DNA of 64,000 bases from Cephalopachus bancanus (taxonomy: Eukaryota; Chordata; Mammalia; Primates; Tarsiidae). The notes beneath the pieces are model-generated. The model was not told the DNA's origin and searched no databases. It was given only the letters and a program-made list of their open reading frames with translations. Shown here piece by piece: positions 45,991-59,660 of the stretch. The stretch is from contig JAPVLO010000074.1 in NCBI GenBank assembly GCA_027257055.1, positions 558,001 through 622,000 of the forward strand, given 5' to 3'. Numbering within the stretch: the stretch's first letter is position 1; every line of letters starts with the position of its first letter. Position numbers and translations under genes: made by a program.

Positions 45991-47131
45991 AGGAATGTAT
46001 TTGATGGCTCCAAATTATGTTTTCTAACTACAATAGTAATCCTATTTTAAAATATGAATATCTGTCAATTTTATTTTCAGTCAATAAGGACAATATCTGC
46101 TCTTATTCACTGCATATTCAACTTCCATGAATTGTGTTTTTTGTTTTAAATTACACGCACCTTCCTTTTCTAGGTCTTTTACTAATAATCTAAATATAAG
46201 AAAGTAGTTATAAGAAAGTGTATGTTCACTTCAGTTTAAATTAGTGTATAGTTTGTTTACTGTTTTTTCCATTTTCTTTTTATCTACCTATAAAGATTGC
46301 AATACCAGCTCCTGAAAAGAATTATAAAACTCATTCACTTTATTTTTACACTATAAACTTTTCATTTGAAATGTATTTGCCTAATGAATTTAATAGTGAT
46401 ATGCCAGCAGGTAGAGTATTTGTTTGAAAATGACTTCCAGTTTATAATTCTCAGCTCAGCCAGGACTACCTAAAATGATGTTCTAAGCCTGAGTAGAAAG
46501 AACACTAGGTTTCCTTTTATGATTCTTTCAAAAATAAGTCCATAGAACTCTCTATTTACACTAAAAATATTTTCCACCTGGTGTTTCCAAAGAGACTCAG
46601 GTGGGCACCTCTCACCTGGCCTTCTCTAATTGGCATATGGAAGCTATGATTGATAGCTTAGTAACAGGGTGCACAGAAATGGCTTGGCTGGAACTAATGC
46701 TTTTTCCCGTCTGTGGTCTGTGATATACAGTGAGACCAACTATGATTTATGTTTTGGTCTTTGTAAGAGACTATTAGATTTCTCCTCCTCTTTTTTTCCC
46801 CCTTATTTCTTTATCATCCGCAATCTTTCTAATTCATATTCTGCTTTGCCTTTATTTTATGAGTTAGGCACTGCCAATACTCTCATTCCATGAATGCATC
46901 ACAAAAATGTTTTATTCTCCATGTGTCATGAATTCTCATTTAACAAAATTTCTTGTGCAAGGTCAAGAATTAGCCTGAAAAAATTCATTTCAGTCTTGAT
47001 CACATAGTATGATTCAGTCTTCATAGGTTAACTTTAATCAGAATGTCAACACAATGCCTCATGATGTTGTGAGCATATATTATAAGGTTAACAGTGATAA
47101 AATTAATTTCTCAGGCTACACTCCCTGCTTT
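45991..47131. other. No gene seen
   Basis: Unassigned. A 74-codon frame at 46669-46893 has no recognisable domain. Confidence 0.5.
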
Positions 47132-47145
47132 AAGAATACTCTGAG

Positions 47146-47989
<844 letters not shown>

Positions 47990-48125
47990 ATTATTCATTC
48001 ATTCACATATTCATTCAAATTACTGTGAGCATCTATTATTTGTCAGGCAGTAAACTAGAAGCAGGATAGTTGACAGATTATAAATTGTAGTCGCTACCTT
48101 TTATGATGCTCCATAATGTTTCAAT
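47990..48125 (-). repeat. L2/MIR-type 3' end
   Basis: 'ttattcattcattcacat' and 'agcatctattatttgtcagg' parallel the reverse complement of an ancient SINE/LINE2 tail. Confidence 0.5.
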
Positions 48126-48948
48126 AGCTGTTTGATGTGCCTGTAAGTAAATACATGAGCATCCACTTTTGTGAAAATTATCTAGAAGTGGACTTTAGAA
48201 TAAACTTTACCCTTTTAACTTTTATAAATAACTAAAATACTGAATAGTTGTCAAAACATAGCATTCACTGCATAAACCATTTTTTATTATTGAGAAAGAA
48301 AATTTCCATAGTGCTTGTCTAAATAAACCTATATTCTTTAGCAAAGTCAAAGGCGGAATGTTAATTATCCCATCTTATTGAAAGCTGTATTTTCTAGACA
48401 ATGGTCTTGAAGAATTGCACTAGGAAAAAGTTTTAAACAATTCTTGTTCTGAAAGATTGTAAAATGAATGTAAATGTCAAAGGTATCATTCAAAGACTCA
48501 TTATATTCATGCCATGTGTTGGCAGTTGGCAAAATATATATTACATTTTCTAACATATGTCAACCCCTTTTCATTTCTTAAAAGTGTACAAAATGTTCCT
48601 GATTAGTATAAAACAGCAAAACTCTTTCCATGTCTTTTGATTGAAACCTTAATAATTTTCTTTCCTCAATAAGTTCAAAAAGCAACTGTCATTGTGCAAG
48701 CACTTTTTTTGGGTAGTGTTAATTTAGCATAAAGAAAAATACGTGTTTTTACTTACCAAAGTCTAGCTAGATGAGAGATAGATGGAGAGATAGATAGAAA
48801 GAATATCTTATCTACAGGAAAGGTTTTCTATCTCTGGCTATCCTAACATTAATATTAAAATCTCATATGCCTCACTAACAGGCAATGTATTATCATCTTA
48901 GACAATATCCAACATTATCAATATTGAGTTAGTAATATTCTTATTTTG
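48126..48948. other. No gene seen
   Basis: Unassigned AT-rich sequence with a short GATA-type patch near 48775-48803. Confidence 0.5.
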
Positions 48949-49705
48949 AAAATAAAGGACAAGAGAAAGAGATCAAGGGTAATCAAATAACAAAAGAGGA
49001 AGTCAAGTTATTCCTCTTGCAGATAACATGATTCTATACCTTGAAACCCCAAGAGAATCTGTCAAAAAACTCCTTGCATTGATAAAAGACTTTGGAAGTC
49101 TCAGGCTATAAAAGAAATGTACAAAAGACAGTTGCATTTTTATACACCAACAAGAAACAAACAGAGACCCAGATAAAAAGCACAATCCCATTAACAACAG
49201 CCACACACAAAAAAAGATTACCTTGGCATCTTCCTAACCAGGGAGATGAAAAAGCTTTACAACAAAAACTATAAAACACTGCTCAAAGAAATCAAAGATG
49301 ACACAAAGGGAAAAGTATTCCATGCACATGGATTGGAAGAATCAACATTGTTAAGATGTCCATACCACACGAGGCAATCTAAAGATTTAATGCAATGCCC
49401 ATTAAATTGCCAGCAGCATTCTTCTCAGACTTAGAAACTACCATATAGGAATTCATATGGTAACATGAACGACCACGAATAGCCAAAAAAATCCTCAGCA
49501 AAAAAGCAAAGTGGGAGGTATCATACTCTCAGACTTTAAACTTTATTTTAAAGCTACATTAATCAAAACAGCCTGGTATTGGTACAAGAACAGGCATACG
49601 GACCAGTGGAACAGAATAGAAATTCCAGAAGCAAAACCTCAACCAGTTCATCTTTGACAAAGCCTCCATCACCAACCACTGAGGAGAGGAGAACATATTC
49701 AGTAA

Positions 49706-50344
49706 ATGGTGCTGGGAAAACTGGATAGCCACAGGCAGAAGATTAAAATAAGACCCCATACCTATTACCATATACAAAAAATCAATTCTAAATGGATCAA
49801 AGACCTAAATAGAAAACCTCAAACTATAAGAACCTTAGAAAATGCAGGCGACACCCTTATGAAAATTGGAACTGGCAATCAATTTCTGATCAAAACCCCA
49901 AGTGCCCATGCTATAAGAGTTAAGATAGATAAGTGGGACCTCATTAAACTGACAAGCTTCTGCAAAACCAAAGAAACCATCAAGAGAGCAGGGAGACAGC
50001 CCACAGACTGGGGAAAAATATTTGCCAACTATATATCTGACAAAGACCTAACATCTAGGATCTACAAGGAACTCAAACATACCAAAAAGGAAAAAAAAAA
50101 CAGACCCATTAAAAAGTGGGTAAATGATATGAATAGATACTTCTCAAAAGAAGACATACAAGCAGCCAACAGATACATGAAAAAACGCTCAACCTCACTA
50201 GTCATCAAAGAAATGCAAAATAAAATCTCACTGAGATACCACCGGACTCCGGTCAGGATGGCCATCATCAATAGCTCAAAAACAACAGATAATGGAGAGG
50301 ATTTGGGGAAAGGGAACACTTCTACATTGTTGGTAGGAGTGTAA
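49706..50344 (+). pseudogene. L1 ORF2 segment, 212-codon open frame
   Basis: This is the region between the reverse transcriptase and the Cys-His motif: '[20 protein letters not shown]', '[20 protein letters not shown]', '[18 protein letters not shown]' and '[20 protein letters not shown]'. It is the longest open frame in the window. It is a leftover of a truncated L1, with no start codon context or upstream domains. Confidence 0.9.
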
Positions 50345-50735
50345 ACTAGGACAACCTCTGTGGAAAACAGTTTGGCAATTCCTAAAAGATCTAAAAATCG
50401 ACCTTCCATATGACCCCTCAATCCTCCTACTGGAAATATATTTCACACTATGAAAATGATACCTGCACACACATGTTTATTGCAGTATTATTCACAATAG
50501 CAAAAACATGAAGCCAATAATGCTGCCCATCATAAGAAGACTGAATAAGAAAAATTGCGGTATATATGCATGATGGAATATTATGCAGCCATAAAGAAGG
50601 ACACAATTATGAACTTTGCAGCAACTTGGATGAATGTAGAGTCTATAATACTGAGTGATCAATAACAGAAACAAAGAACTGAGTATCTCATGTTCTCACT
50701 CATAAGTGGACCTTGAACAATTATCATAATACTGT

Positions 50736-51617
50736 AAGAAAAGGAATGGCAGCTCTTATATATTTTTTTGAGAAGTGTCTGTTCATATCTTTAGCTCACT
50801 TTGTTATAGGGCTGTTTGTTTTTTTCTTTTCAGCACTTTTGAGTTCCTTGTAGATCCTTGATGTTTGGCGTTCGTGCAACATGGAGTTCGCGAATATGTT
50901 TTCCCAGTCTGTGGGCTATCTCCCTGGTCTCTTGATGGTTTCTTTGGCTTTGCAGAAGTTTATCAGTTTAATGAGGTCCCACTTGTCTATCTTATCTCTT
51001 ATGGCCTGGACACTTCGGGTTTTGATCAGGAATTGGTTGCCACTTCCAACTTCCATAAGAGTGTCTCCCCGCAATCCCCCTACTGGGAATATACCCGGAA
51101 GAACTCAGGTCACCTTATGAAAAAGACACCTGCACATGTATGTTTATCACAGCATTGTTCACAATAACAAGAACGTGGAACCAACTGTGCTGCCCATCAA
51201 AAGAGGACTGGATAAAAAAAAATGTGGTACATATACACAATGGAATATGATGCAGCCATAAAGAAGAGCAAAATCATGAACTTTGCAGCAACCTGGATGG
51301 AATTAGACTTTATAATACTGATTGAACTCACAGAAACAAAGAGCTGAGTATCAAGTGTTCTCACTCATAAGTGAACCTTGAACAACTACTATATTACTAT
51401 AAGAAAAAGATTGAAAGTGACAGGAAACTGCGGGAAGGGGTGTAGGGGAGTGGGGAGGTGGGATTGACAGTAGTCGATATCTGCCTGGGGAGGGAGGGCA
51501 CACCTCATTAATAAAGGTAACTGCACGGTGAATATTTGTATACCTAGCCCTGAATTGTACCCCACAATTTTAAATAAAAATTTAAAAGTGGAAAAAAAAA
51601 AAGAAAAGGATTGGCAG
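50736..51617 (+). mobile_element. Nested L1 with 5' inversion (twin priming)
   Basis: The body 50753-51600 is flanked by aagaaaaggaatggcag (50736-50752) and aagaaaaggattggcag (51601-51617). The first part, 50753 to about 51068, is L1 ORF2 in reverse orientation. The second part, about 51069-51600, is the L1 3' end in forward orientation with a poly-A tail. About 270 bp of L1 between the two segments is missing. Confidence 0.92.
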
Positions 51618-51814
51618 TAGTGAGAAACTGCCAGAGGAGTTGGGGGCACACCTCATCAACAAGGGTACCTGCATAATAAGATTTTGTATACTTAACCCTG
51701 AATTATACCCCACATCTTTGAAATAAAAAAAATTTTTAAAATAAAGATGTGACATATTTTTGCTATGCATAAATTAAGTTTTGTTATAGCAATGACTATC
51801 TTTATATATTTGTG

Positions 51815-52210
51815 TTTTTTTTATTTTTTAACTTTTACTTTAAAGATGGGTACAATTCAGGGATAGTTATACAAATGGTCATTGTACCAGTAAAGTTGGG
51901 ACCTCACTTTGGCCCCCACTTCACCTGGCTTGAGATAAGGTACATTTATTGATGAAGTGTGCCTTCCCTACATCCTGTGTGAGTTTCCCACTACTACCAA
52001 TCCTTTTCTTATAGTATTATGATAATTGTTCAGGGTCCGCTTATAAGTGAGAACCTGTGGTACTTGTTTCTTAGTTTCTGTGATAGATCACTGAATACTA
52101 TAGACTCTAAATCCCTTGAAGTTGCTGCAAATTTCATAATTTTGTACTTTATGGCTGCATAATGTTCTGTCGTGTATATGTATCACATTTTTGTTATTCA
52201 GTCCACTTTC
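51815..52210 (-). repeat. L1 3' end, minus strand
   Basis: Antisense L1 3' UTR and end of ORF2 ('gtacaattcagggatagtta', 'tagatcactgaatactatag'). Lies tail-to-tail with the L1 that ends at 51737. Confidence 0.85.
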
Positions 52211-52224
52211 TTTTTTCTTTTTCT

Positions 52225-52305
52225 TTTTTCATATTTTATTTTAAAGCTATGGGGTACAATTCAGGATTGGGTATACAAGTGGACATCATATCGGTAAAGT
52301 CTGGA
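52225..52305 (-). repeat. Very short L1 3' fragment
   Basis: About 80 bp of L1 3' UTR antisense ('ggggtacaattcaggattgg'), adjoining the previous fragment. Confidence 0.75.
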
Positions 52306-52606
52306 AATTTTTTAATTGATGTATTTATTTTTAAATATACGGCAAAAATAAAAAAAAAACTATCTTTCAAAGTATGATACCATTAACTAGCTGCACTTTA
52401 GTATTTTCTTTGGGAGAAAAAAAGAATGTGCACATCATCATGCTTCAAACACCAATACCTAAACTTGAGTTTTATTCTCACTCTCTCTGAAGTGAGTGTA
52501 CATACTCTTGAATTTATGAATATAAGCATTTTCAAAAATAGTAATACATTTACATGCATGAAGAAAAATAAATACCTTAAATTAGTAATTTAGAAATGTA
52601 GTATAT

Positions 52607-52880
52607 ATGGGCGTTGTGGCTCAAGTCTGTAATCCCAGCACTTTGGGAGGCAGAGGCGAGTCTATTGTCTGAGCCCAGGGGTTCGAGACCAGCCTGAGAA
52701 ACTTGACGAGATCTCGTCTCTACAATAAGTCAAGACCTAGCTGGTGTGGTGATTCTTGCCTGTGGTTCCAGCTACTTGAAAGGCTGAGATGGAAGGATTG
52801 CCCGAGCCCAGTGAGTCAAGTCTGTGGTGCCACTGCACTCCAGGTTGGGTGACAGAGTGAGACTGACTTAAAAAAAAATT
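52607..52880 (+). mobile_element. Alu, older type
   Basis: Sense Alu (ttgtggctcaagtctgtaat through a short A-tail). It has a shortened right arm and the older 'gcccaggggttcgagacc' form. Confidence 0.9.
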
Positions 52881-53904
52881 AGTATTTACAGATAATACTA
52901 TAGAAAGCACGTAGACAACTGGTTCTGATGTTCAGGTCTAGTAAGTATAGAAACAAACCTTGTAATTTTCCATTTTCCCCTCAACCACAAAGACCAGCAT
53001 ATATCTGATATTGTTAACTGAAAATATAACATTCTCTCCAGTGTTACTTATTAAAATTCTGCTTTTCAAAATGAACTAGAAAATACACAAAGCACTGTTC
53101 AATATTTTGAATGAAGACTAAACAAAAAAATCATTAATTATTATGGAAAGTAGACTTTCTGGAGAGTAAAACACATCTTAATACTTGTAGTTCAACTGTG
53201 TCTTTACAGATATCAAGGCCACATATAGAATAGAATGTACTCTTTCATAAGTAACCTGATAATCCCCTATTTTTAGTAGACTAACATAATTACAATCAAT
53301 TTTCTTTACTAACAGTTCAACCTAAGATAAGCTGAAAATTTAAATTCATAGATTATAGAAAGGGACTAACAAACACATCATCTCTCACAGAGTAGACTGT
53401 GCCAATGACTTTAATTTTAAAACCATCAGCAGTTTTGCTCTGAAACATGAAATACAGTGTTATCAGTTATAATCATTGATTCAAAGTGAGCTAGAATTGT
53501 AGGTATGCTATTTTGTACTCAGAAGGACAATATGATTTAAATTCCATGCAAATAGAATGATAAATCTAAAACATTACTCTCTAGTAAAATTAATTATTAT
53601 TCCTTTGGGTGCTTAAATGCCCATATTTCCATATTATACTAATTTAGCTAGCAATATAAATATTTCTAGCTATGGAGAATTAGAATTTAAATGATGGAAC
53701 GTCTTAAGGCCAAATCATGAACCAAGAAAATAATGAGGTAGATAAATGTGTTATGAAAACGTATCCACCTCACTGCCCTCTCCTCTTCTGTCTTCTCTGC
53801 CCAAGCAAGTAGAATAGAAAAATACTACAGTCACGTGATCTTCTGGATTATAAGTACAAAACACAAAATATAAGCATATTTATTTTGGTAGCTTTGTGTA
53901 TATT
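52881..53904. other. No gene seen
   Basis: Unassigned AT-rich sequence. Confidence 0.5.
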
Positions 53905-53905
53905 T

Positions 53906-53937
<32 letters not shown>

Positions 53938-53970
53938 TTTTTCTTTCTTTCTTTCTTTCTTTCTTTTTTC
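53905..53970 (+). repeat. (CTTT)n microsatellite
   Basis: About 65 bp of CTTT units, interrupted once by a T run. It grew from the tail of the adjoining antisense Alu. Confidence 0.97.
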
Positions 53971-54184
53971 TTGAGTCAGGGTCTCACTCTGTCACTCAGT
54001 CTGAGTACAGTGGCAAAGTCACAGCTTATCGCATCCTCGACAGTCTGGGCTCAGGTGATTCTCCTGCCTCAGTCTCTCATGAGCTGGCACGTGCCACCAC
54101 ACCTGGCTAATTTTTTTTTTTAATAGAGACCAGTGCTTGCCTTGGTCTCCCAAAGTGCAGGGATTCCAGTTGCCGTGCCTGACC
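53971..54184 (-). repeat. Old Alu
   Basis: Antisense Alu ('gtctcactctgtcactcagt' to 'ccgtgcctgacc') with internal deletions. Diverged, with no young-type variants. Confidence 0.88.
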
Positions 54185-54198
54185 TAGGTATTTATTTT

Positions 54199-55130
54199 CA
54201 TTGTATGCACTGCTTTCTAAAAAGTCATAATAAACACTTGGATTCCAACTATAATATTTTTTGGAATACTTCTCTAAATACATACTACAAAATGTAAGAC
54301 TCTGAAAATGTCTTAGACATCAACAAAGAACTCATAACTTTCAGAAATTATGCTACAAATATTTTTTCTTGAATATTGAAGTTTCACACACATAACTAGT
54401 ACTTATGTTTGCAAGTGAAGTATGATTGGCCATTAGACACCACTGGGATTAGAGTCAAATCCCTTGCTGTCAAAAAGCACATGTAACTTTGATTCTCCCA
54501 AAACTTAGCTACTGATAGCCTAATATTTACCGGAAGCTTTACTGATAACACAAACGGTCACTTAACACATATTTTTGTGTGTAGTATGTATTATGTAACA
54601 TATTCTTACCATAAAGGAAAATAGGGAAAATAAAATATTTTTATGAAATTATTATTAAGAAAATTATAAAAAAGAAAATATATACATTATTCATTAAGTA
54701 GAAGTGGATCGATCTTCATCTCCATTATTTTCATGTTGGGTTGGTTGAGGAGGAAGAGGAGGGGTTTGTCTTACTGTCTTACTGTGGCAGGGATGAAAAA
54801 GTAGAAGAAGTGGAAAGGAAAGCAGAGCAAACAGGCACTCTAGGTAACTTTTGTAATTACTTTTATATTCAAGTCTATGTTGTTGAAGGGAAAGCTGTAT
54901 ATGAGAAATATAATTTGTTATAGTTTACCATATAAAAAAAATTAATTTTATTTCCTGGATGAAGTTACAAAACTAATTCAGTAAAAACATACCTGATCCC
55001 AAGTTCCAAGTTCCTTTGGTGACTATTTATACCAAAAAAAGAATAAAGAATAACAATGTTTTGGATCATGAAAAAGTATTATATTTGACTAATTTTACAT
55101 TTCCATTAACTCCTTCAATCATTTATAATT
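54199..55130. other. No gene seen
   Basis: Unassigned. A 60-codon frame rich in Glu (54741-54923) reflects a purine-rich tract. Confidence 0.5.
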
Positions 55131-55145
55131 TGAAAGGCTTTATTG

Positions 55146-55388
55146 GCTGAGCATGGTGGGTCGCACCTGTAATCCCAGCACTTTGGGAGGTGGAGGTGAA
55201 AGGATTAACTGAACCCAGGGGTTCAAGACCAGCCTCAGTAATATGGCAAGACTTCGTCTTTACAATAAATCAGAAAATAGAGCCAGGTGTGGTGGTGTAT
55301 GCCTGTAGTCTTAGCTACCTGGATGACTTAGGTCAAGGGATCACCAGACAGATTGAGACTCTGACTCAAATAAATAAATACATAAATT
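55146..55388 (+). mobile_element. Alu with right-arm deletion
   Basis: Sense Alu ('gctgagcatggtgggtcgca') with duplication aaaggctttattg / aaagcctttattg (55133-55145, 55389-55401). The right arm is cut short after 'taggtcaaggga' and joins an (AAAT) tail. Confidence 0.88.
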
Positions 55389-55404
55389 AAAGCCTTTATT
55401 GACC

Positions 55405-55555
55405 ACCTCTAGGAGGATTGCTTGAGCCCAGGAATTTGAGACCAGCTTGGGCAGCAAAGCAAGACCTGGTTAAAACAATAACTAAATTACCCAAGCCTGG
55501 TGGCACATGCCTATAATCCCAGTTACTTGAGAAGCTGAGTCAGGAGAATCAACTG
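55405..55555 (+). repeat. Partial Alu
   Basis: 'ggattgcttgagcccaggaa' to 'tgagtcaggagaatcaac' covers the middle of an Alu. Both ends are missing. Confidence 0.8.
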
Positions 55556-55599
55556 TGCCAGCAAATCTGTTAGGGTCTTGGTCCTAGCAAAACAAACAA

Positions 55600-57360
55600 A
55601 TCTCCCCCTCAAGGAGGTTATATTCTAATGTAGGAAGAAAAAAAAATCATAATAAGGCAATCTTATAGTATTCCAGAAGATGATAAGAACCCAGGAAAAA
55701 AGGCAACATAAATGTAATTGGAAAGGCTGGATGATAGTGCCGGACATATTTTAAAGGGAGTAATTGGTGAACATCTCACTAGGCAGTTGGTATTTGAACA
55801 AGGAGGGAGTGAATTGATTGAGCAAACCAGTTGGAGGTCTACTGGTACATTTCTCTGGGCAGACAGCCTGGCATGTCCACAGGACCGAGGAAAGATTATG
55901 CCTGTCGTAGCCCAGACTGAGAAGACTTGGAAGAAGTAGAGAGGTAAAACTTAGGAGATTTACTTAATTTTTTTCTCTGTAAGAGATAGGAAGCCATTGG
56001 AGGGTTAGAGAGAAGAGCAACATTAGCATCTCTCTTTTATTTTCATAAGGTCATGCTGGTTGCTGATTTAAAAAGATACTGCGAGAGACAAGAATGGAAG
56101 CAGAGCATTTGCAATAGCCCATTGAACATATATTTTATCTTCTGGAAAGTGGTCAGAGTCTTAAGTATTTTCAAGGTTCAATCAATAAGATTTTTTTATT
56201 TATAAGATGGGTTTGGATGTGAAAGAGAAAAGTTAGCAATGACTTTATTTTGCTTTTCATTAGGAGGAACTGGAAGTATTTGACTATGCCATGCTAGAGT
56301 GGAAAACAAAGAAACAAATACAAATATAGCTTTATATGTGTAAAGTTCAAAATGTCCATCAGATGAACTGTTGGAGATGTCACATAAGAAGCAGAATCTA
56401 GACTAGAGTTAAAAAGGCTGGTCCAAGCTGGCATACAAACTTGGGATACATTTGAAGACATATTTCTAAATAAGGTCATCTAGGGCCGCAGTCCCCAAAT
56501 GTTTTTTGCATCAGGGACCTATTTCGTGGAAGCCAATTCTTCCACAAATGGGGAGGGGGAGAATGGAAGGTGGTGTGGGTGGAGGGTGGGGGTGGGGAGG
56601 TTGGGATGAGGAGAGGGGATACCCTCAGGCATTAGATGTTCATAAGAAGGGGTAACCTAGACCCTCACATACAGTTCACAATAGTGTTCTTGCTCCTGTG
56701 AAGACTAATGCCATTGCTGAACAGACAGAAGCAGAAAGGGTTTCCCCACCACTCACTTCCATCTGTGCAGCCCATTTATAGACCATGGACTGGGGAAACC
56801 CTGATCTTGGGGATGGATGCCAATATAAAAGGGGAAGTATCCAAAGACAAAATCCCGAAGAGCTCCACAGTTAGTCAATTAGGAGAAAAATATTCATAGA
56901 CGAAGCACCAAAGGAAAATGACTGCCAGCAGTGGTGAAATAAGAGAGAAACCAAAAAAGCATGGTCTAGGAAAACTCTTGTTAAGGAAAAGGAAACAATA
57001 CATTCTGTTAAATAATGATGAAGATTATGGAGAAGTTGTGCAAGGGGAGTACTGAAAATTTTCTCTCACATTCAGTCATGTCTCAGTCATCAGGAATTTT
57101 TATGAGTATAGTTTTAGCACAGAGATGACAGAGGAAGACTACATATCCTAGAACAAAGATGGATCTAGATTGAACTATTAGGTCAATGGGAGGTTACTTT
57201 TTATAGGGGAGCAATATGAGCATTTTAAAGTCCTGACGAGAGAATGATCCAGAAGGCAACATGAGGACGTCAGGAAAAATAGTTGTGATAAATGCCCTGA
57301 AGAGGCTAAGATAGGACAATGCCATGTACAAGTGGCCCACATGTTTCTTAGACAGAAGGG
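55600..57360 (-). repeat. Long L2 element split by a DNA transposon
   Basis: The plus strand follows the reverse complement of L2 over about 1.4 kb: 'ggaggttatattctaatgta', 'ggaagccattggagggttag', 'caagaatggaagcagagca', 'gatgtccatcagatgaac'-type blocks, then past the interruption 'gactgccagcagtggtgaaa' and 'tgagcattttaaagtcctga'. An old LINE fossil with no open frame. Confidence 0.7.
56490..56814. mobile_element. hAT-like non-autonomous DNA transposon
   Basis: The ends agtccccaaat (left) and atcttggggat (right) form short inverted repeats. Interior text ('atcagggacctatttcgtgg', 'aggcattagatgttcataag', 'cctcacatacagttcacaat') matches a known ancient mammalian hAT-type element by memory. It sits within the L2. 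The family name is not assigned. Confidence 0.65.
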
Positions 57361-57920
57361 TTTTGAACAGGCAAATGAATGTTTAAAAATTGCTTAGCTG
57401 TTCAGGGAAAAAGTGCCATGTGAACTTGATAAATCATGTGTCAGTTTGTTCAGTGGCTAAACCATTTTACATGTAATAATATTGATTACTTGCTTCATAT
57501 CATGCTTGTATATGTTTTTTTGTTTCCCTCTCAAGAAGGTACTTTCTCACAAAAACAGGAAAAAAGATGTATTCATTATATATAGGCAATGATACAAGTA
57601 AGTGAGGAGTTGTAAGTTCCACAAGTAAGTGTGGAAGTTTTCATAGGAAAACTGGAAATTTCTTACTACATATGAAGCAAGATCACCATCTATGTTTAAG
57701 AAGGGTGAAGAGACATGGGAAAATTGAGGAAACGGAGGTGGAATTGAGGAGGAATGTGTGACACAATCATTTTAGAAAAGCAGAAAAGCAAAAGTAATAG
57801 AGAATTTTAACAACAATGCAAGTTCATGTTTCTTAGTTTTATTTTTCTCCAGCCTTGTACAGTTACAAGGTGGAATATAATGAGGGCCTCTTTTTTTCCC
57901 CAGGAGAATAACTTCCTAGC
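57361..57920. other. No gene seen
   Basis: Unassigned, purine-rich in places. Confidence 0.5.
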
Positions 57921-58160
57921 AGTAATATCAATCAAAAATATATAATGATGGAATCCATCAAAGAAATGAATATTTCTTTACACATATTTTACTGGCATAT
58001 ATATAGTGTACAACTACTGATTCCAATATATTTCATATTTAATATGCTTTTTGTTTACATGGAAGACCAAATATAGTATGTGTGTATGTGTGTTTTAGGT
58101 ACTACAGCAATTCCATGGACTTTATTCTCAAGTTTTTCTGTTTGGTTGTTTATTATTCCT
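57921..58160 (+). repeat. Diverged direct repeat, copy 1
   Basis: Matches 59401-59660 with indels ('ataatgatggaat', 'tacacatattttactgg', 'catggaagaccaaatatag', 'gactttattctcaagttttt'). It holds a short, irregular TG stretch at 58077-58092. Confidence 0.75.
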
Positions 58161-59400
58161 TTCAATTATAAGGTTGACTATTATTATGCAAATCAGAGAA
58201 TGTCAGAGTTCATGATGTACATTTATTTTGAAAGTGTATTTATTATTTATAGGTTTAGCTTTTAAATAATATTTTTACAGGTCTATCTAAAAGCATATTT
58301 ATTAATAATGCTTCACATAATGTGGCAGAGACAATTTTTTGAAATAAATAAATAAAATTTTTAAATATTCTGTGACTGAAAAAGAGACATAGTCTTGATA
58401 ACGCTTTGTGTTTTAATCTGGAAGAAGTTGTTTACACTAAATCATCAATATTTTGTAGTGTGTTCTTTCCTACATGTACATGCTAATTTGCTCAAAAGAC
58501 TACTTCCTTTATTTTGTTATTCCCAACTGTAGGTCAAATACAGTTTTGCAAAAGAGTAAACCATTCTTTTATAATTTTGCCAACATTACAACAAGCAGTA
58601 CAAATATCTCATAATAAATTATTTTACATAGAAAAAACATTAATGGAACAAGTTGCGGATAGATGAGGTAATTGAATTTTAAATCTAAACATATTTGCTA
58701 AAAATGATCAGTTAGTTTTTGTGTTAGTAAGGAGGGTGATTTAGTCAAAGGGAAGCATTCATTGCATAGAACTTCTTGAGTAAACACTTAATTGGATTTG
58801 AGTTGTAAAATGGTACCTACCTACTTTCTATTAGTATCACAATTTACATTGCATCATTCTTTATCATTTCTGTTTTTCTTTTGCACTTTTTTCAAACTTA
58901 GCAGTTTACACAATTACAATATTTTCTGGCATATACAATCATTTACTGATACATAAATTTATATACCCTCATATTTTCCTTCATTGTGCTGTATTCAATT
59001 CATTTGCAGCAAGTATGGAAGGTGAGGTTATTTTGCTGATATTTCTGTGGTGAGTCTGAAGTCTAGCATTCATTGAATTTTTTTAAAGTGTTATTTTTGA
59101 TAATACTAAAAAAACTACAACTGAAATATGAAACATGTTATATAGGAGTTTTTAATAGCAGAAGTATAATAGTTCCTCTCTACCATATTTACATTATAAT
59201 ATTCTAAGTCAAATGTATATCTTAGATTATACTAGCACTAAGAAATATTAGACTATTATATCAGGAAAAAGTAATATATAAATTTTCAGTAAAAGTTACT
59301 ATAAAAACTTTAACAAAATAAGTATGCATTTACTCTTGGAGAACTGTTGTCATGATGCTTCTGCATAATAATTGAATGTTGCAACACAATGCATCCCAAC
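58161..59400. other. No gene seen
   Basis: AT-rich unassigned DNA between the two copies of the direct repeat. Confidence 0.5.
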
Positions 59401-59548
59401 AATAATGTCAATCTCAAATATAAAATGATGGAATTGATTCATATTAATTATTTACACATATTGTACTGGTATTTACATTGGGTACACATTGCTGACTCAA
59501 ACATATTTCGAATTTAACTTGTTTTTTGCTTACAAGGAAGATCACATA

Positions 59549-59600
<52 letters not shown>

Positions 59601-59660
59601 TAAGTACTACTGCTATGCTATGAGACTTTATTCTCATGGTTTTTGTTTCTTATTTTTCCT
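59401..59660 (+). repeat. Diverged direct repeat, copy 2
   Basis: Partner of 57921-58160, about 1.48 kb downstream. At the place where copy 1 has an irregular TG stretch, this copy has a long pure (GT)n run. Confidence 0.75.
59551..59599 (+). repeat. (GT)n microsatellite
   Basis: About 24 uninterrupted GT units inside copy 2 of the direct repeat. Confidence 0.97.

Larger units (their letters stand above)
48949..51746 (+). mobile_element. 5'-truncated L1 carrying a nested L1
   Basis: The body spans 48958-51737 with short flanks aaaataaag (48949-48957, 51738-51746). It begins in the reverse transcriptase (near 'gaagtcaagtta...gataacatg', where the catalytic FADD is already altered) and ends at the 3' UTR. 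It is split by a second L1 at 50753-51600. Non-functional. Confidence 0.88.

Noticed and set aside
49706..50344. Longest open frame in the window (212 codons) as a possible host gene
   Set aside because: It is L1 ORF2 sequence in a 5'-truncated insertion, with L1 text continuing on both sides.
55718..55939. 73-codon frame as a small gene
   Set aside because: It lies in antisense L2 sequence that aligns with the L2 consensus on both sides.
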